From: Pseudacidovorax sp. | GTDB taxonomy: Bacteria; Pseudomonadota; Gammaproteobacteria; Burkholderiales; Burkholderiaceae_C | Direction: 5' to 3' | NCBI RefSeq assembly: GCF_017991995.1 | Contig: NZ_JAGOPN010000001.1 | Span: 434,001-498,000 of the forward strand | DNA: 64,000 nt | Part shown: one piece after another, positions 19,843-27,902 of the stretch | Layout: each line of letters begins with the position of its first letter | How positions within the stretch are numbered: the stretch's first letter is position 1 | Position numbers and translations under genes: made by a program | The notes under the pieces: model-generated | The model's database searches: none | The model's input: only the letters and a program-made list of their open reading frames with translations | Told to the model about the DNA's origin: nothing

Positions 19843-19915
19843 CCTCTGTTGCGGCGGAAGTCGGCGCCTTGGACCGCCCGCGACTCAGCGTCCTCCCCCG
19901 GCCGACGGCAGCGGC

Positions 19916-20908
19916 TCACGACTCCGCGGTGAAGCCGATCTTGCGCACCAGCGGACCCCAGCGCTCGGTCTGCGCCCGCTGCGATTCGGCCATCTCCTCC
20001 GGCGACGACACGGAGGCCACGAGACCCACGCCCGCCAGCGAGTCGACGACGGCACGGTTCGCCATGGCAAGGCGCAGGGCCTCGTTGGCGTTCTTCACCA
20101 CACTGGCCGGCGTTCCCGCCGGTGCATAGAAGCCGAACCATTCCTCGCTGCTGAGCATCGGGAAGCCCTGCTCCGCAAAGGTCGGCACCTCGGGCGTGAA
20201 GACCGTCCGCCGCGGCCCCGAAGTGCCCAGCAGGCGCAACTTGCCGGCCTTGTAATGCGGCAGCAGATCGCCCGTCGTGGTGAACATCACCGGGATCTGG
20301 CCTGCCACCACATCGGCAATACCGGGCACGGCGCCCCGGTAAGGAACCTGGACCAGCGGCAGCTTGGATTCGAGCCCCAGCAGCGCGCCCAGGAAGTGCG
20401 AGGTCGAGCCCGCGGCCGGCGAGCCGTAGCTGGCGAACTGCGGATTGGCCCGGACCCAAGCCACGTAGTCCGGCAGCGTCTTGACCGACGCCGGAACCAT
20501 CGGGCCGACGGCCATGGCCTGTGTGGTGGTGGCGGCGATGCCCACGGGCACGAAGTCGGCCACCGGGTCGTAGCCCAGCTTCTTGTAGACGAAGGGGAAG
20601 ATCACCATGCACGAGTACGGCGTGCACAGCAGCGTCTGGCCATCGGGCGCCGCGCCTTTGACCGCCATGCAGGCGATCTGTCCGCCGGCGCCCGACCGGT
20701 TGTCCACGATGGCGGTCTCGGCAAAGCTGCCGCCCAATTTCTCGGCCACCCGGCGTGCCACCAGGTCGGTGGTGCCACCGGGGGCGTAACCCACGACGAT
20801 CCGGGTGGACTTCAGGGGTGCGGGCTGCGCCCGTGCTGAAGTGATGGCCAGGGGCGGCAGCACCAGGGCGGCGGATCCGGTGGCGACGAGTCGGCGGCGA
20901 GTGAGCAT
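19916..20908 (-). CDS. Bug-family solute-binding protein, last gene of the gntR operon
   Basis: A 330 aa TctC-like receptor. The N-terminus (MLTRRRLVATGSAALVLPPL) looks like a Tat or Sec signal with an RRR run. Core marks include GYAPGGTTDLVARR, DNRSGAGG and GSPAAGSTSHFLGALLG. It has a clear ribosome site (CTGGAG). It is the fourth gene of a unit gntR - dienelactone hydrolase - SDR - bug, so it likely supplies the substrate processed by that pathway. It shows low identity to the Bug receptor at 12.8 kb, implying a different ligand. Confidence 0.92.
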   Translation of the reverse strand: MLTRRRLVATGSAALVLPPLAITSARAQPAPLKSTRIVVGYAPGGTTDLVARRVAEKLGGSFAETAIVDNRSGAGGQIACMAVKGAAPDGQTLLCTPYSCMVIFPFVYKKLGYDPVADFVPVGIAATTTQAMAVGPMVPASVKTLPDYVAWVRANPQFASYGSPAAGSTSHFLGALLGLESKLPLVQVPYRGAVPGIADVVAGQIPVMFTTTGDLLPHYKAGKLRLLGTSGPRRTVFTPEVPTFAEQGFPMLSSEEWFGFYAPAGTPASVVKNANEALRLAMANRAVVDSLAGVGLVASVSSPEEMAESQRAQTERWGPLVRKIGFTAES

Positions 20909-20953
20909 GGAAACTCCAGGTTCAGGGTTGACGGAAATCGGACAGCCGCGCGT

Positions 20954-21727
20954 TCAGATGGCGCAGTACCCGCCATCGACCGGCAGCGTCACACCCGTGA
21001 TGCAGGCAGCCTGGTCCGAGGCGAGGAAATGAACGGCATGGGCCACATCGGCCGGCAGGACCGTGCGATGGAGCGGCACGCGCTCCAGGAAGGCGGAGAG
21101 CGCCTTGGGATCGCGGCGGGTGCCTTCCGTCATGTCGGTTTCCGTGATGCCCGGCGCCACGGCATTCACCCGGACGCCGTCGCCGCCGAGTTCGAGCGCC
21201 AGGGCCTGGGTCAGCTGCTTCACGCCGCCCTTGGACGCGGTGTAGGCCGCCGAATTGCGCACGGCCACGAATGCGTGGATCGACGCCACATTGACGATGC
21301 AGCCACGCGTCTGCCGCAGTTGCGGCGCGAAGGCCCAGGCGGCGTGGAAGCATCCGTCGAGGTTGACGGCCAACGTGCGGCGCCAGTTGGCAAGGCTGCC
21401 GGGCTCGTCCAACGCGCTGCGCAGGAGGATGCCAGCGTTGCTGACCAGCACGTCGCAGGGCCCCAGGCGCGCGCGGGTCGCCTCGGCCGCCTCCTGCAGG
21501 GCCTCGGCCTGGGCGACGTCGCTCACGCATTCCAGCACCGGCACACCGGTCGCCTGGACCTGCGCCGCCGCCTCGCGCAGCCGAGCGCCATCCACGTCCA
21601 CCATGGCGATGGCCGCACCCTCGCGCGCAAAGCGATGCGCCACGGCCAGGCCAATGCCCTGCGCGGCGCCGGTCACGACGACGACGCGACCTTCGAGGGA
21701 TCCGGGAGACCCGGCCATGTCCGACAT
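20954..21727 (-). CDS. SDR-family oxidoreductase
   Basis: A 257 aa classical short-chain dehydrogenase. The cofactor motif TGAAQGIG lies at residues 19-26, and the catalytic residues are S149, Y162 and K166 (YTASK). It resembles FabG-like dehydrogenases acting on hydroxy acids or sugars. Its start lies six bases downstream of the hydrolase stop, so they are co-translated. An alternative ATG at 21718 is possible. Within the gntR operon it would oxidise or reduce an intermediate made by the hydrolase or brought in by the Bug system. Confidence 0.9.
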   Translation of the reverse strand: MSDMAGSPGSLEGRVVVVTGAAQGIGLAVAHRFAREGAAIAMVDVDGARLREAAAQVQATGVPVLECVSDVAQAEALQEAAEATRARLGPCDVLVSNAGILLRSALDEPGSLANWRRTLAVNLDGCFHAAWAFAPQLRQTRGCIVNVASIHAFVAVRNSAAYTASKGGVKQLTQALALELGGDGVRVNAVAPGITETDMTEGTRRDPKALSAFLERVPLHRTVLPADVAHAVHFLASDQAACITGVTLPVDGGYCAI

Positions 21728-21732
21728 CCGCT

Positions 21733-22416
21733 TCAGGCTGCCAGGAAGGCCAGCGTCCGCGTGCGCGCGAGTGCAGCGGCCTCGGCGTCGAAATGCTCGC
21801 CGCCCGGGCGGGCGAAGGCGTGGTCGCAACCCGTGTAGACGTGGGCCGGCATCCGGTCCTGCAGCGCTGCCCGCGCCAGGATGGTCTCGCGTGCTGCGGG
21901 CGGCACGAACCCGTCGAGCTCCGCGATGTGAAGCAGGCAAGGGGCCGCATCGACGCGCTGGGCCGGCAGCAGATCCTCCAGACCGACGCCGTAGTAGCTC
22001 ACGGCTGCAGCGATCGGCGTGGACAGCGCCATCATCACGGCCAACCGTCCGCCCAGGCAGTAGCCAAGCGCGCCGACCTTGTCGCCGCGGCCCTGGGCCT
22101 GGAACCATTGGCGCGCGGCATCCAGGTCGTGGACGGCGCGTTCGAAGTCCATGCCCTGCATGAGCGCAATGCCCTGCTGGAACTGCGCGGGCACGCGGGG
22201 ATCCAGCCGCACGCCCGGCTGCTGCCTGGCGAACAGATCCGGGCACAGGACCTCGAAGCCCTCCAGGGCCCAGGCCTGTGCGGCCTGCTCCATGGCATCG
22301 TTGATGCCGAAGATCTCCTGGATCAGCACCAGGGGACGCCCGGTGCCGGAGGCGGTGGGCACGTGGAGGGCAGGCAATGAAAAGCCGTCGCCGGCGGGGA
22401 TCTGGATGAGTTGCAT
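21733..22416 (-). CDS. dienelactone hydrolase family protein
   Basis: A 227 aa alpha/beta hydrolase with the dienelactone hydrolase catalytic set: C120 (GYCLGG), D168 (AELDGF) and H199 (GCDHAF), plus E34 (QEIFG), which switches the cysteine on upon substrate binding. Such enzymes open lactones such as 4-carboxymethylenebutenolide in chloroaromatic or related pathways. No chlorocatechol dioxygenase is nearby, so a classical chlorocatechol route is not supported here. It lies between gntR and the SDR, closely spaced. Confidence 0.9.
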   Translation of the reverse strand: MQLIQIPAGDGFSLPALHVPTASGTGRPLVLIQEIFGINDAMEQAAQAWALEGFEVLCPDLFARQQPGVRLDPRVPAQFQQGIALMQGMDFERAVHDLDAARQWFQAQGRGDKVGALGYCLGGRLAVMMALSTPIAAAVSYYGVGLEDLLPAQRVDAAPCLLHIAELDGFVPPAARETILARAALQDRMPAHVYTGCDHAFARPGGEHFDAEAAALARTRTLAFLAA

Positions 22417-22444
22417 GTCGTGTTCCTTTGGATGGATGAGCGCC

Positions 22445-23194
22445 TCAGGCGGGTGCCCGATGGCTTTTGAGTTCGATGGAAATGAGTGCCGGGTTGTGGA
22501 TGGAGCGCACGTACTCGATCAGCACATCCCCCGGTGCATAGAGCCATGCCTGCACCTGGAGCCCAGGCGCACCTTCGGGCAGGCCCAGCGCAGCGGCGGC
22601 GTCTGCATTCAGCGCACAGGCCGAGACGCAGTGCCGGATGCTGTGCACCGCAAGCCCGTACACCTTCTCGACGAGCGTGTAGACGCCGTCGACCTCCTCG
22701 GCCAGGAAGGGCGTGATGCCCGCGTATTTGTTGTCGACATAGACACGGGTCCAGGTGCACGGCGTGCTGGCTCCCTGCATGTGGCGGACACCGTCGATCG
22801 CGAGCCAGTAGCCGGTGCTGCTCGGCACGCCGACGAGGCCGGTGTCGGGCTCTCCCTTGACCGTGGCATGGCCATGGATACGCATGGCAGTCTGGCCAGC
22901 CAGCCTCAGGGCGTGTTCGAGGCCGTCCATCTGCTGCACGTAGGCATCGGCCATCGCAGCGGCGATGACTTTGGTTCCTACCTTACGTACACGCTGGACC
23001 ACCCCACCCTTTTCGAGGATGTCGAGCGCCTGCCGAAGCGTGACGCGGCTCACCCCAAGCTCCTGTGCAAGATCGATTTCCTTGGGCAAAACGGTGCCGA
23101 CGGAGCGCACGCCAGACTTGATCTGCTCGAGCAGCGTCACGCTGACCTGCCGGTACAGCGGTTCACTCGCGAAACTTGATCTGGTCTTTTTCAT
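22445..23194 (-). CDS. GntR/HutC-family regulator with UTRA domain
   Basis: A 249 aa repressor. The N-terminal winged helix includes LAQELGVSRVTLRQALDIL, and the C-terminal part is a UTRA ligand domain that binds a small effector. It is the first gene of its own operon (hydrolase, SDR and Bug follow). A candidate operator sits directly upstream of the ATG, overlapping where a ribosome site should be, which points to tight autoregulation. The N-terminus MKKTRSSFASEPLYRQV is typical. Confidence 0.9.
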   Translation of the reverse strand: MKKTRSSFASEPLYRQVSVTLLEQIKSGVRSVGTVLPKEIDLAQELGVSRVTLRQALDILEKGGVVQRVRKVGTKVIAAAMADAYVQQMDGLEHALRLAGQTAMRIHGHATVKGEPDTGLVGVPSSTGYWLAIDGVRHMQGASTPCTWTRVYVDNKYAGITPFLAEEVDGVYTLVEKVYGLAVHSIRHCVSACALNADAAAALGLPEGAPGLQVQAWLYAPGDVLIEYVRSIHNPALISIELKSHRAPA

Positions 23195-23195
23195 A

Positions 23196-23237
23196 AGGTA
23201 CTAACCTAATAATAGATGGGATGAGGTTGCGCGCGCA
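23196..23237 (-). promoter_or_regulatory. promoter and operator of the gntR operon
   Basis: AGGT-ACTA-ACCT (23196-23207) is an inverted repeat right next to the gntR ATG (23194). On the minus strand TATTAT (23214-23209) is a likely -10, and TTGCGC about 18 bases further upstream is a weak -35. This would give a leader of only about ten bases, with the operator over the initial transcribed region. Confidence 0.4.
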
Positions 23238-23535
23238 AGCGCTTTGATGCGGCGCACGCATGCAGCAGCGATGGAGCGCCGGGCGGCGCTACGCCGAGGA
23301 TTCGAACCGAGCGGTGCGGAAACTGCGCAAAACAGTGCGCGCCGCGCCTGCAAAGGGCAGCGACACAAAGAGGCGTGGGAGGGAGCAGTCTGCGCAGCGG
23401 CTCCCGCCACGCAACGCGAGCCGCAGGGAAATGCCGGGCGTGCCGGGCGGGAATGCCTTCGAACCGATGCCCGGATGCGGCCGCTGCAGGATGGGCTTCG
23501 GCAGCCTCGCGCCGCCTGTGGCGCTGACCCGGGCG
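23238..23535. other. intergenic region without a recognised gene
   Basis: About 300 bp between the gntR promoter and mmsB. Open frames here have no start with a ribosome site and no recognisable protein. GGATTCGAACC at 23298-23308 resembles a tRNA T-loop on the minus strand, but the flanking arms do not pair. No terminator or repeat is evident. Confidence 0.5.
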
Positions 23536-24420
23536 TCAGCCCTTCTGCACCATCCGTATCACGCTGGAGAAGTCCAGCGCACCATGCCCCGCCAGGCTGT
23601 GCGCCGCATAGAGGCTGCGCGCCAGCCCGCCCAGCGGCGTGCTGGCCTTGACGGCCATGGCGTTCTCCTGCGCCAGGCCCAGGTCCTTGAGCATCAGGTC
23701 GGTGCCGAAGCCACCGGCGTAGCCCTTGGAGGCCGGGGCGGTCTCCATCACGCCGGGCAGCGGGTTGTACTTCTCCAGCGCCCAGTTGCCGCCGGAGCTG
23801 CGGCGCATGATCTCGGAGAGCACCTTCGGATCCAGCCCGTTGGCCACGCCCAGGGCAATGGCCTCGGAGGTGCCGATCATCAGGATGCCCAGGAGCATGT
23901 TGTTGCAGATCTTGGCCGTCTGGCCGGCGCCGGGGCCGCCCGCGTGGAAGATGTTGGCGCCCATCTTCTCCAGCACCGGCCGGGCCCGGGCCAGGTCGGC
24001 CTCGCTGCCGCCCACCATGAAGGTCAGCGTGCCGGCGATGGCGCCGCCCGTGCCGCCGGACACCGGCGCGTCGATGACGGCGATGCCGCGCGCGGCGCCG
24101 GCCTCGGCCACCTGGCGCGAGGTGGCAGCGGCGATGGTGCTCGAATCGATGACCAGCGTGCCGGGCGCGATCTGCGCCAGCAGGCCGCCCTCGCCAAGGT
24201 AGAGCGATGCCACATGGGCGCTGGCCGGCAGCATGCTGACCACCACCTCGGCCCCGCTCACTGCGGCGGCGGCCGACGCGGCAATGGCCACGCCCTGGGC
24301 CCGCAGCGCATCGCACGCGGCGGCCGACAGGTCGAAGGCGCTGACGGCATGGCCGGCCTTGTGCAGATTCAGGGCCATGGGGCCGCCCATGTTGCCGAGG
24401 CCGATGAATGCGATCTTCAT
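23536..24420 (-). CDS. mmsB: 3-hydroxyisobutyrate dehydrogenase
   Basis: A 294 aa NAD-dependent beta-hydroxyacid dehydrogenase that oxidises 3-hydroxyisobutyrate to methylmalonate semialdehyde in valine breakdown. The N-terminal Rossmann motif GLGNMG is at residues 7-12. The substrate-binding SGG lies at 121-123, catalytic K170 is in GAGQTAKICNN, and N174 is kept. It is the last gene of a minus-strand series with the HIBYL-CoA hydrolase and an acyl-CoA dehydrogenase, in pathway-consistent company. The ATG at 24420 was selected over an upstream Ala/Pro-rich extension. Confidence 0.95.
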   Translation of the reverse strand: MKIAFIGLGNMGGPMALNLHKAGHAVSAFDLSAAACDALRAQGVAIAASAAAAVSGAEVVVSMLPASAHVASLYLGEGGLLAQIAPGTLVIDSSTIAAATSRQVAEAGAARGIAVIDAPVSGGTGGAIAGTLTFMVGGSEADLARARPVLEKMGANIFHAGGPGAGQTAKICNNMLLGILMIGTSEAIALGVANGLDPKVLSEIMRRSSGGNWALEKYNPLPGVMETAPASKGYAGGFGTDLMLKDLGLAQENAMAVKASTPLGGLARSLYAAHSLAGHGALDFSSVIRMVQKG

Positions 24421-24543
24421 GTGTGTCTCCTTGGATGTCTTGGGTGATGTCAGCGGACGAGAAGGCCGGCCTGCGGGTGCGGTGGTCGGTGCTGGTGCCT
24501 TGGGAGCAAGCGCGGCGGCTGCGGAGGAGCCGCCCACCGCCGC

Positions 24544-25659
24544 TCAGCGCAGCGGCACCAGCTCCGGCGCCATGTCGCCGCGCTCGCGCAGGTGGTCCTG
24601 CACGAACTCAGGGGTGATTTCTTCCAGCGTGGCCGGCTGCCACTTGGGGTTGCGGTCCTTGTCGACCAGCACGGCGCGGATGCCTTCGGCGAAGTCCTTG
24701 TGCGCGCAGAAGCCCAGCGAAGCCCAATATTCCAGCCGGAACACCTCCGCCAGCGACATGCGGGGCACACGGCGCCAGAGTTCCCACGACAGCGCGATGG
24801 AACTGGGCGCGCCCTTGGTGAAGGCGGCGGCAGCGTTCTGCAGCCAGGCGTCGTCGGCCTTCACGGCACGCAGCCGCTTGGCGATGTCCAGCAGGTCGTC
24901 GCCGGCCATCAGCGACTCGATGGTGTCGTAGTGCTCGCGCAGCTTCGACGGCAGGCGCGGCGCATCCTCGACCGCGGTGGCGAGGATGCGGGAGAGCAGC
25001 GCGCGGTCGGCCTCGCCCTGCCCTTGCCAGGCCGTGGCGCCGATGGCCTCCAGCACCTGGGGTTTGCGTGCCTGCGGCACCAGCACGTCGGCCAGGCCTG
25101 CAAAGATGGCATCGGCGGCGTTGATCTGCGCGGCCGTCAACGCCAGGAAGAGGCCCGTGCGCCCCGGCGCGCGGCGCAGGAACCAGCTGCCACCCACGTC
25201 GGGGTACAGGCCGATGTTGATCTCGGGCATGGCGATGCGGCTGCCTTCGGTCACCACGCGGTGCGAGGCACCCACCATCAGGCCGACGCCGCCGCCCATG
25301 ACGATGCCGTGGCCCCAGCACAGGAAGGGCTTGGGGAAGGTGTGGATCAGGTGGTCGAGCTCGTATTCCTCGGCGAAGAAGCGCTCGGCGTATTCGTTGC
25401 GGCGCTCGCCGCAATCCAGCAGCGTCTGGTAGAGCTGGCGCAGGTCGCCGCCGGCGCAGAAGGCTTTTTCGCCCGCGGCCTGCAGCAGCACGCCGACGAC
25501 CTGGTCGTCGGCCGCCCATTCGCGAAGTTGGGGCGTGAGCAGCCGCACCATGTCGACGGACAGCGAGTTGAGGGACGCCGGCGCATTGAGCGTGGCGACG
25601 CCGAAGCGTCTGCCATTGGCGGTGGGCAGGGAATCGAAGAGGACGACAGGTTCGGTCAT
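24544..25659 (-). CDS. 3-hydroxyisobutyryl-CoA hydrolase (enoyl-CoA hydratase/isomerase family)
   Basis: A 371 aa crotonase-fold thioesterase that releases 3-hydroxyisobutyrate from its CoA ester in valine degradation. The oxyanion-hole segment GHGIVMGGGVGLM (from residue 117) and acidic E146 and D154 (PEINIGLYPDVGG) match the HIBCH group. The extra C-terminal 100 residues also set this group apart from ordinary hydratases. Flanked by mmsB downstream and the acyl-CoA dehydrogenase upstream, which supports the assignment. A plain enoyl-CoA hydratase is less likely given the length. Confidence 0.92.
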   Translation of the reverse strand: MTEPVVLFDSLPTANGRRFGVATLNAPASLNSLSVDMVRLLTPQLREWAADDQVVGVLLQAAGEKAFCAGGDLRQLYQTLLDCGERRNEYAERFFAEEYELDHLIHTFPKPFLCWGHGIVMGGGVGLMVGASHRVVTEGSRIAMPEINIGLYPDVGGSWFLRRAPGRTGLFLALTAAQINAADAIFAGLADVLVPQARKPQVLEAIGATAWQGQGEADRALLSRILATAVEDAPRLPSKLREHYDTIESLMAGDDLLDIAKRLRAVKADDAWLQNAAAAFTKGAPSSIALSWELWRRVPRMSLAEVFRLEYWASLGFCAHKDFAEGIRAVLVDKDRNPKWQPATLEEITPEFVQDHLRERGDMAPELVPLR

Positions 25660-25753
25660 GGGCGGGGAGCTTAGCGACGCAGGGCGCGCGGCGATATCAA
25701 GGACGGGACTGCAGTGGGATTCGTTTGGCGGCTCGGCGAGGCGTGACTGGACG

Positions 25754-26908
25754 TCAGCGCAGATCCGCATCGCCATCGAGCAGCTTGCGCGCGACGATGA
25801 GCCGCATGATCTCGTTGGTGCCTTCCAGGATCTGGTGCACGCGCGCATCGCGCAGCAGGCGCTCCAGCGGAAAGTCGCCCAGGTAGCCATAGCCGCCGTG
25901 CAGTTGCAGGGCCTCGTTGCAGACGGTGAAGCCGGCGTCGGTCGCAAAGCGCTTGGCCATCGCGCAATAGGTGCTGGCATCGGCATGGCCGGCGTCGAGC
26001 TTGCTGGCGGCCAGGCGCACCATCTGCCGGGCGGCGACCAGCTCTGTGGCCATGTCGGCCAGCTTGAACTGCAGGGCCTGGAAGCTGGCCAGCGGCTTGC
26101 CGAACTGCTGGCGCTCGTGCAGGTAGCGCCGCGCCGCATTCAATGCGCCCTGCGCGGCGCCCACCGAGCAGGTCGCGATGTTGATGCGGCCGCCGTCCAG
26201 CCCCTTCATGGCGATGCGGAAGCCCTCGCCCTCCTGGCCCAGCAGGTGGTCCGCCGGGATGCGCACGCCGTCGAAGTCGATGGTGCGGGTGGGCTGGCTG
26301 TTCCAGCCCATCTTGTGTTCCTTCTTGCCGTAGCGGATGCCGGGCGCGTCGGCCGGCACGGCGAAGGCAGAGATGCCCGACGGCCCGGCGCCGCCGGTGC
26401 GGGCCATGAGCACCAGCACGTCGGTCGAGCCCGCGCCGGAGATGAAGGCCTTGCCGCCGTGGATGGCGTAGTGGTCGCCGTCGCGCTCGGCACGGGTCTT
26501 GAGCGAGCCGGCGTCCGACCCAGCGCCCGGTTCGGTCAGGCAATACGAGGCCAGCTTGCGGCCGGCGGTCAGGTCTTCGCCCCAGTGCGCGCAAACGGCG
26601 TCGGTGCCCCAGGTGCCGAGCATCCAGGTCGCCATGTTGTGGATGGTGATGAAGGCCGTGGTCGAGGGGTCGACCGCAGCCATCTCTTCGAACACCAGCG
26701 CCGCATCCAGCCGCGGCAGGCCCAGCCCGCCGATGCGCTCGGGCGCATAGAGGCCGCAGAAGCCCAGTTCGCCGGCCTTGGCAATGGCCTCGCGCGGGAA
26801 GATCGCTTCGCGGTCCCACTGCGCGGCATGGGGCGCGAACTCGCTGGCGGCGAAGTCGCGGGCAGTGTCGGCGAAGGCGCGTTGTTCTTCGGTCAGTTCA
26901 AAGTCCAT
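25754..26908 (-). CDS. acyl-CoA dehydrogenase, probably isobutyryl-CoA dehydrogenase
   Basis: A 384 aa FAD enzyme, likely converting isobutyryl-CoA to methacrylyl-CoA. It has the signatures CLTEPGAGSDAGS and QLHGGYGYLGDFP, with the catalytic base E362 in LEGTNEI. Substrate choice is inferred from the valine-pathway neighbours (HIBYL-CoA hydrolase, mmsB, mmsA); short branched-chain or butyryl-CoA would also fit the fold. About 1 kb of repeat-rich DNA separates it from mmsA, which lies upstream on the same strand, so the original operon may have been interrupted. Confidence 0.9.
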   Translation of the reverse strand: MDFELTEEQRAFADTARDFAASEFAPHAAQWDREAIFPREAIAKAGELGFCGLYAPERIGGLGLPRLDAALVFEEMAAVDPSTTAFITIHNMATWMLGTWGTDAVCAHWGEDLTAGRKLASYCLTEPGAGSDAGSLKTRAERDGDHYAIHGGKAFISGAGSTDVLVLMARTGGAGPSGISAFAVPADAPGIRYGKKEHKMGWNSQPTRTIDFDGVRIPADHLLGQEGEGFRIAMKGLDGGRINIATCSVGAAQGALNAARRYLHERQQFGKPLASFQALQFKLADMATELVAARQMVRLAASKLDAGHADASTYCAMAKRFATDAGFTVCNEALQLHGGYGYLGDFPLERLLRDARVHQILEGTNEIMRLIVARKLLDGDADLR

Positions 26909-27034
26909 GGTGCTTCTTGTCTCTCTTGGCGCTTGGACGGCTTGTTTGTGCCGCGTTGTCTCGGCTTGGTCTGCTCAGGTGCGCAATTGACTGGCTGTGC
27001 GTTCTCGGTCGGCGCAATTTGTACGGTGGGGGCG

Positions 27035-27275
27035 GCGCGCGAGAACCGGCCCGCCGCGGGCTCGGAGTGAGGCGGTCGGCACTGCGTGCCGACTCCGCTG
27101 CGATGCTCCCGAACCCGGCCCGCGGCAGAACTCGCTACGCGCTGGCACGCTGCGCTCAAACAACTGCCGCGAGTCAGTTCACGAAGCAGGCCTGTCCTTC
27201 GGCAGGCCTGCGGCCGGGTTCGCTGCGCTTCTCGCCGCCTCACACATCGCCCACGGCGGGCCGGTCCTCGCGCGC
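27035..27275. repeat. MITE-like repeat, left copy
   Basis: About 241 bp with terminal inverted arms of 41 bases (27035-27075 and 27235-27275, about 35 matches). The core 27066-27245 matches the right copy at 27587-27768 in inverted orientation at roughly 90% by eye. It contains a perfect hairpin, GCAGGCCTG-TCCTTCGG-CAGGCCTGC (27186-27211). No transposase frame lies inside. The outer arms differ from those of the right copy. Confidence 0.75.
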
Positions 27276-27550
27276 AGGGACGCTGCGCATCATCGTGCCG
27301 GCACGGGCGTCCGCGCCCGACATCACCTGCCGGTTGGCCGCATGTGCCACCGACGCCGCAACCCCTGCCCGCCACGGATTGCAGCCTACGCCGTCGCCCG
27401 ACCTTGGATGTCCAGAACACCTTCGGCATGGCGCGCGACGGACGTGACGCGCCGACGCCATCGCCTGGGGCCGCCGCGACGCCCGCCATGCCCAGAACGG
27501 TCACACCGACACAGACGTGTCGACACCGGGATTCGCGCGCAGCTTCGGTT
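27276..27550. other. unassigned segment between the two inverted repeats
   Basis: About 275 bp framed by the two repeat copies. It holds the palindrome CGTGCCGGCACG (27294-27305) and several open but unrecognisable frames. No start with a ribosome site or family motif was found. It may be a decayed passenger or plain spacer. Confidence 0.4.
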
Positions 27551-27804
27551 CCGGCCCGGGCGGCGGTGGGTAACGCGGTGTGCGCCTGTGAGGCGCCGAG
27601 AAGCGCAGTGCATCCGGCCGCAGGCCTGCCGAAGGACAGGCCTGCTTCTTGATCTGACTCGCGGCGTTTGTTTGAGCGGAGCTGCCGCAGGCAGCGCAGC
27701 GAGTTATGCCGCGGGCCGGGTGCGCGAGCATCGCAGGGGAGTCGGCACGCAGTGCCGACCGCCTCACTGAAGCACGCCGCGTTACCCACCGCCGCCCGGG
27801 CCGG
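27551..27804. repeat. MITE-like repeat, right copy
   Basis: About 254 bp with 45-base terminal inverted arms (27551-27595 and 27760-27804) that match at 40 positions; the first 28 bases are identical. The core is inverted relative to the left copy. The shared hairpin is at 27620-27645. Translated spuriously it gives Pro/Arg-rich short frames, which explains the long open frames across this region. No target-site duplication is obvious. Confidence 0.78.
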
Positions 27805-27902
27805 CGCGCCCGCCTCGAACACCGAGCGCACCACGACCGGAGACATGGCAACGGTACTCACACAGTCGGACTTACAACGAGCACCGGGCCCCAGCACCAA
27901 GT

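Noticed and set aside
23280-23320. T-loop-like GGATTCGAACC suggesting a tRNA on the minus strand
   Set aside because: The bases flanking it do not form a T stem, no acceptor end or anticodon arm can be drawn, and no CCA-compatible end is seen.
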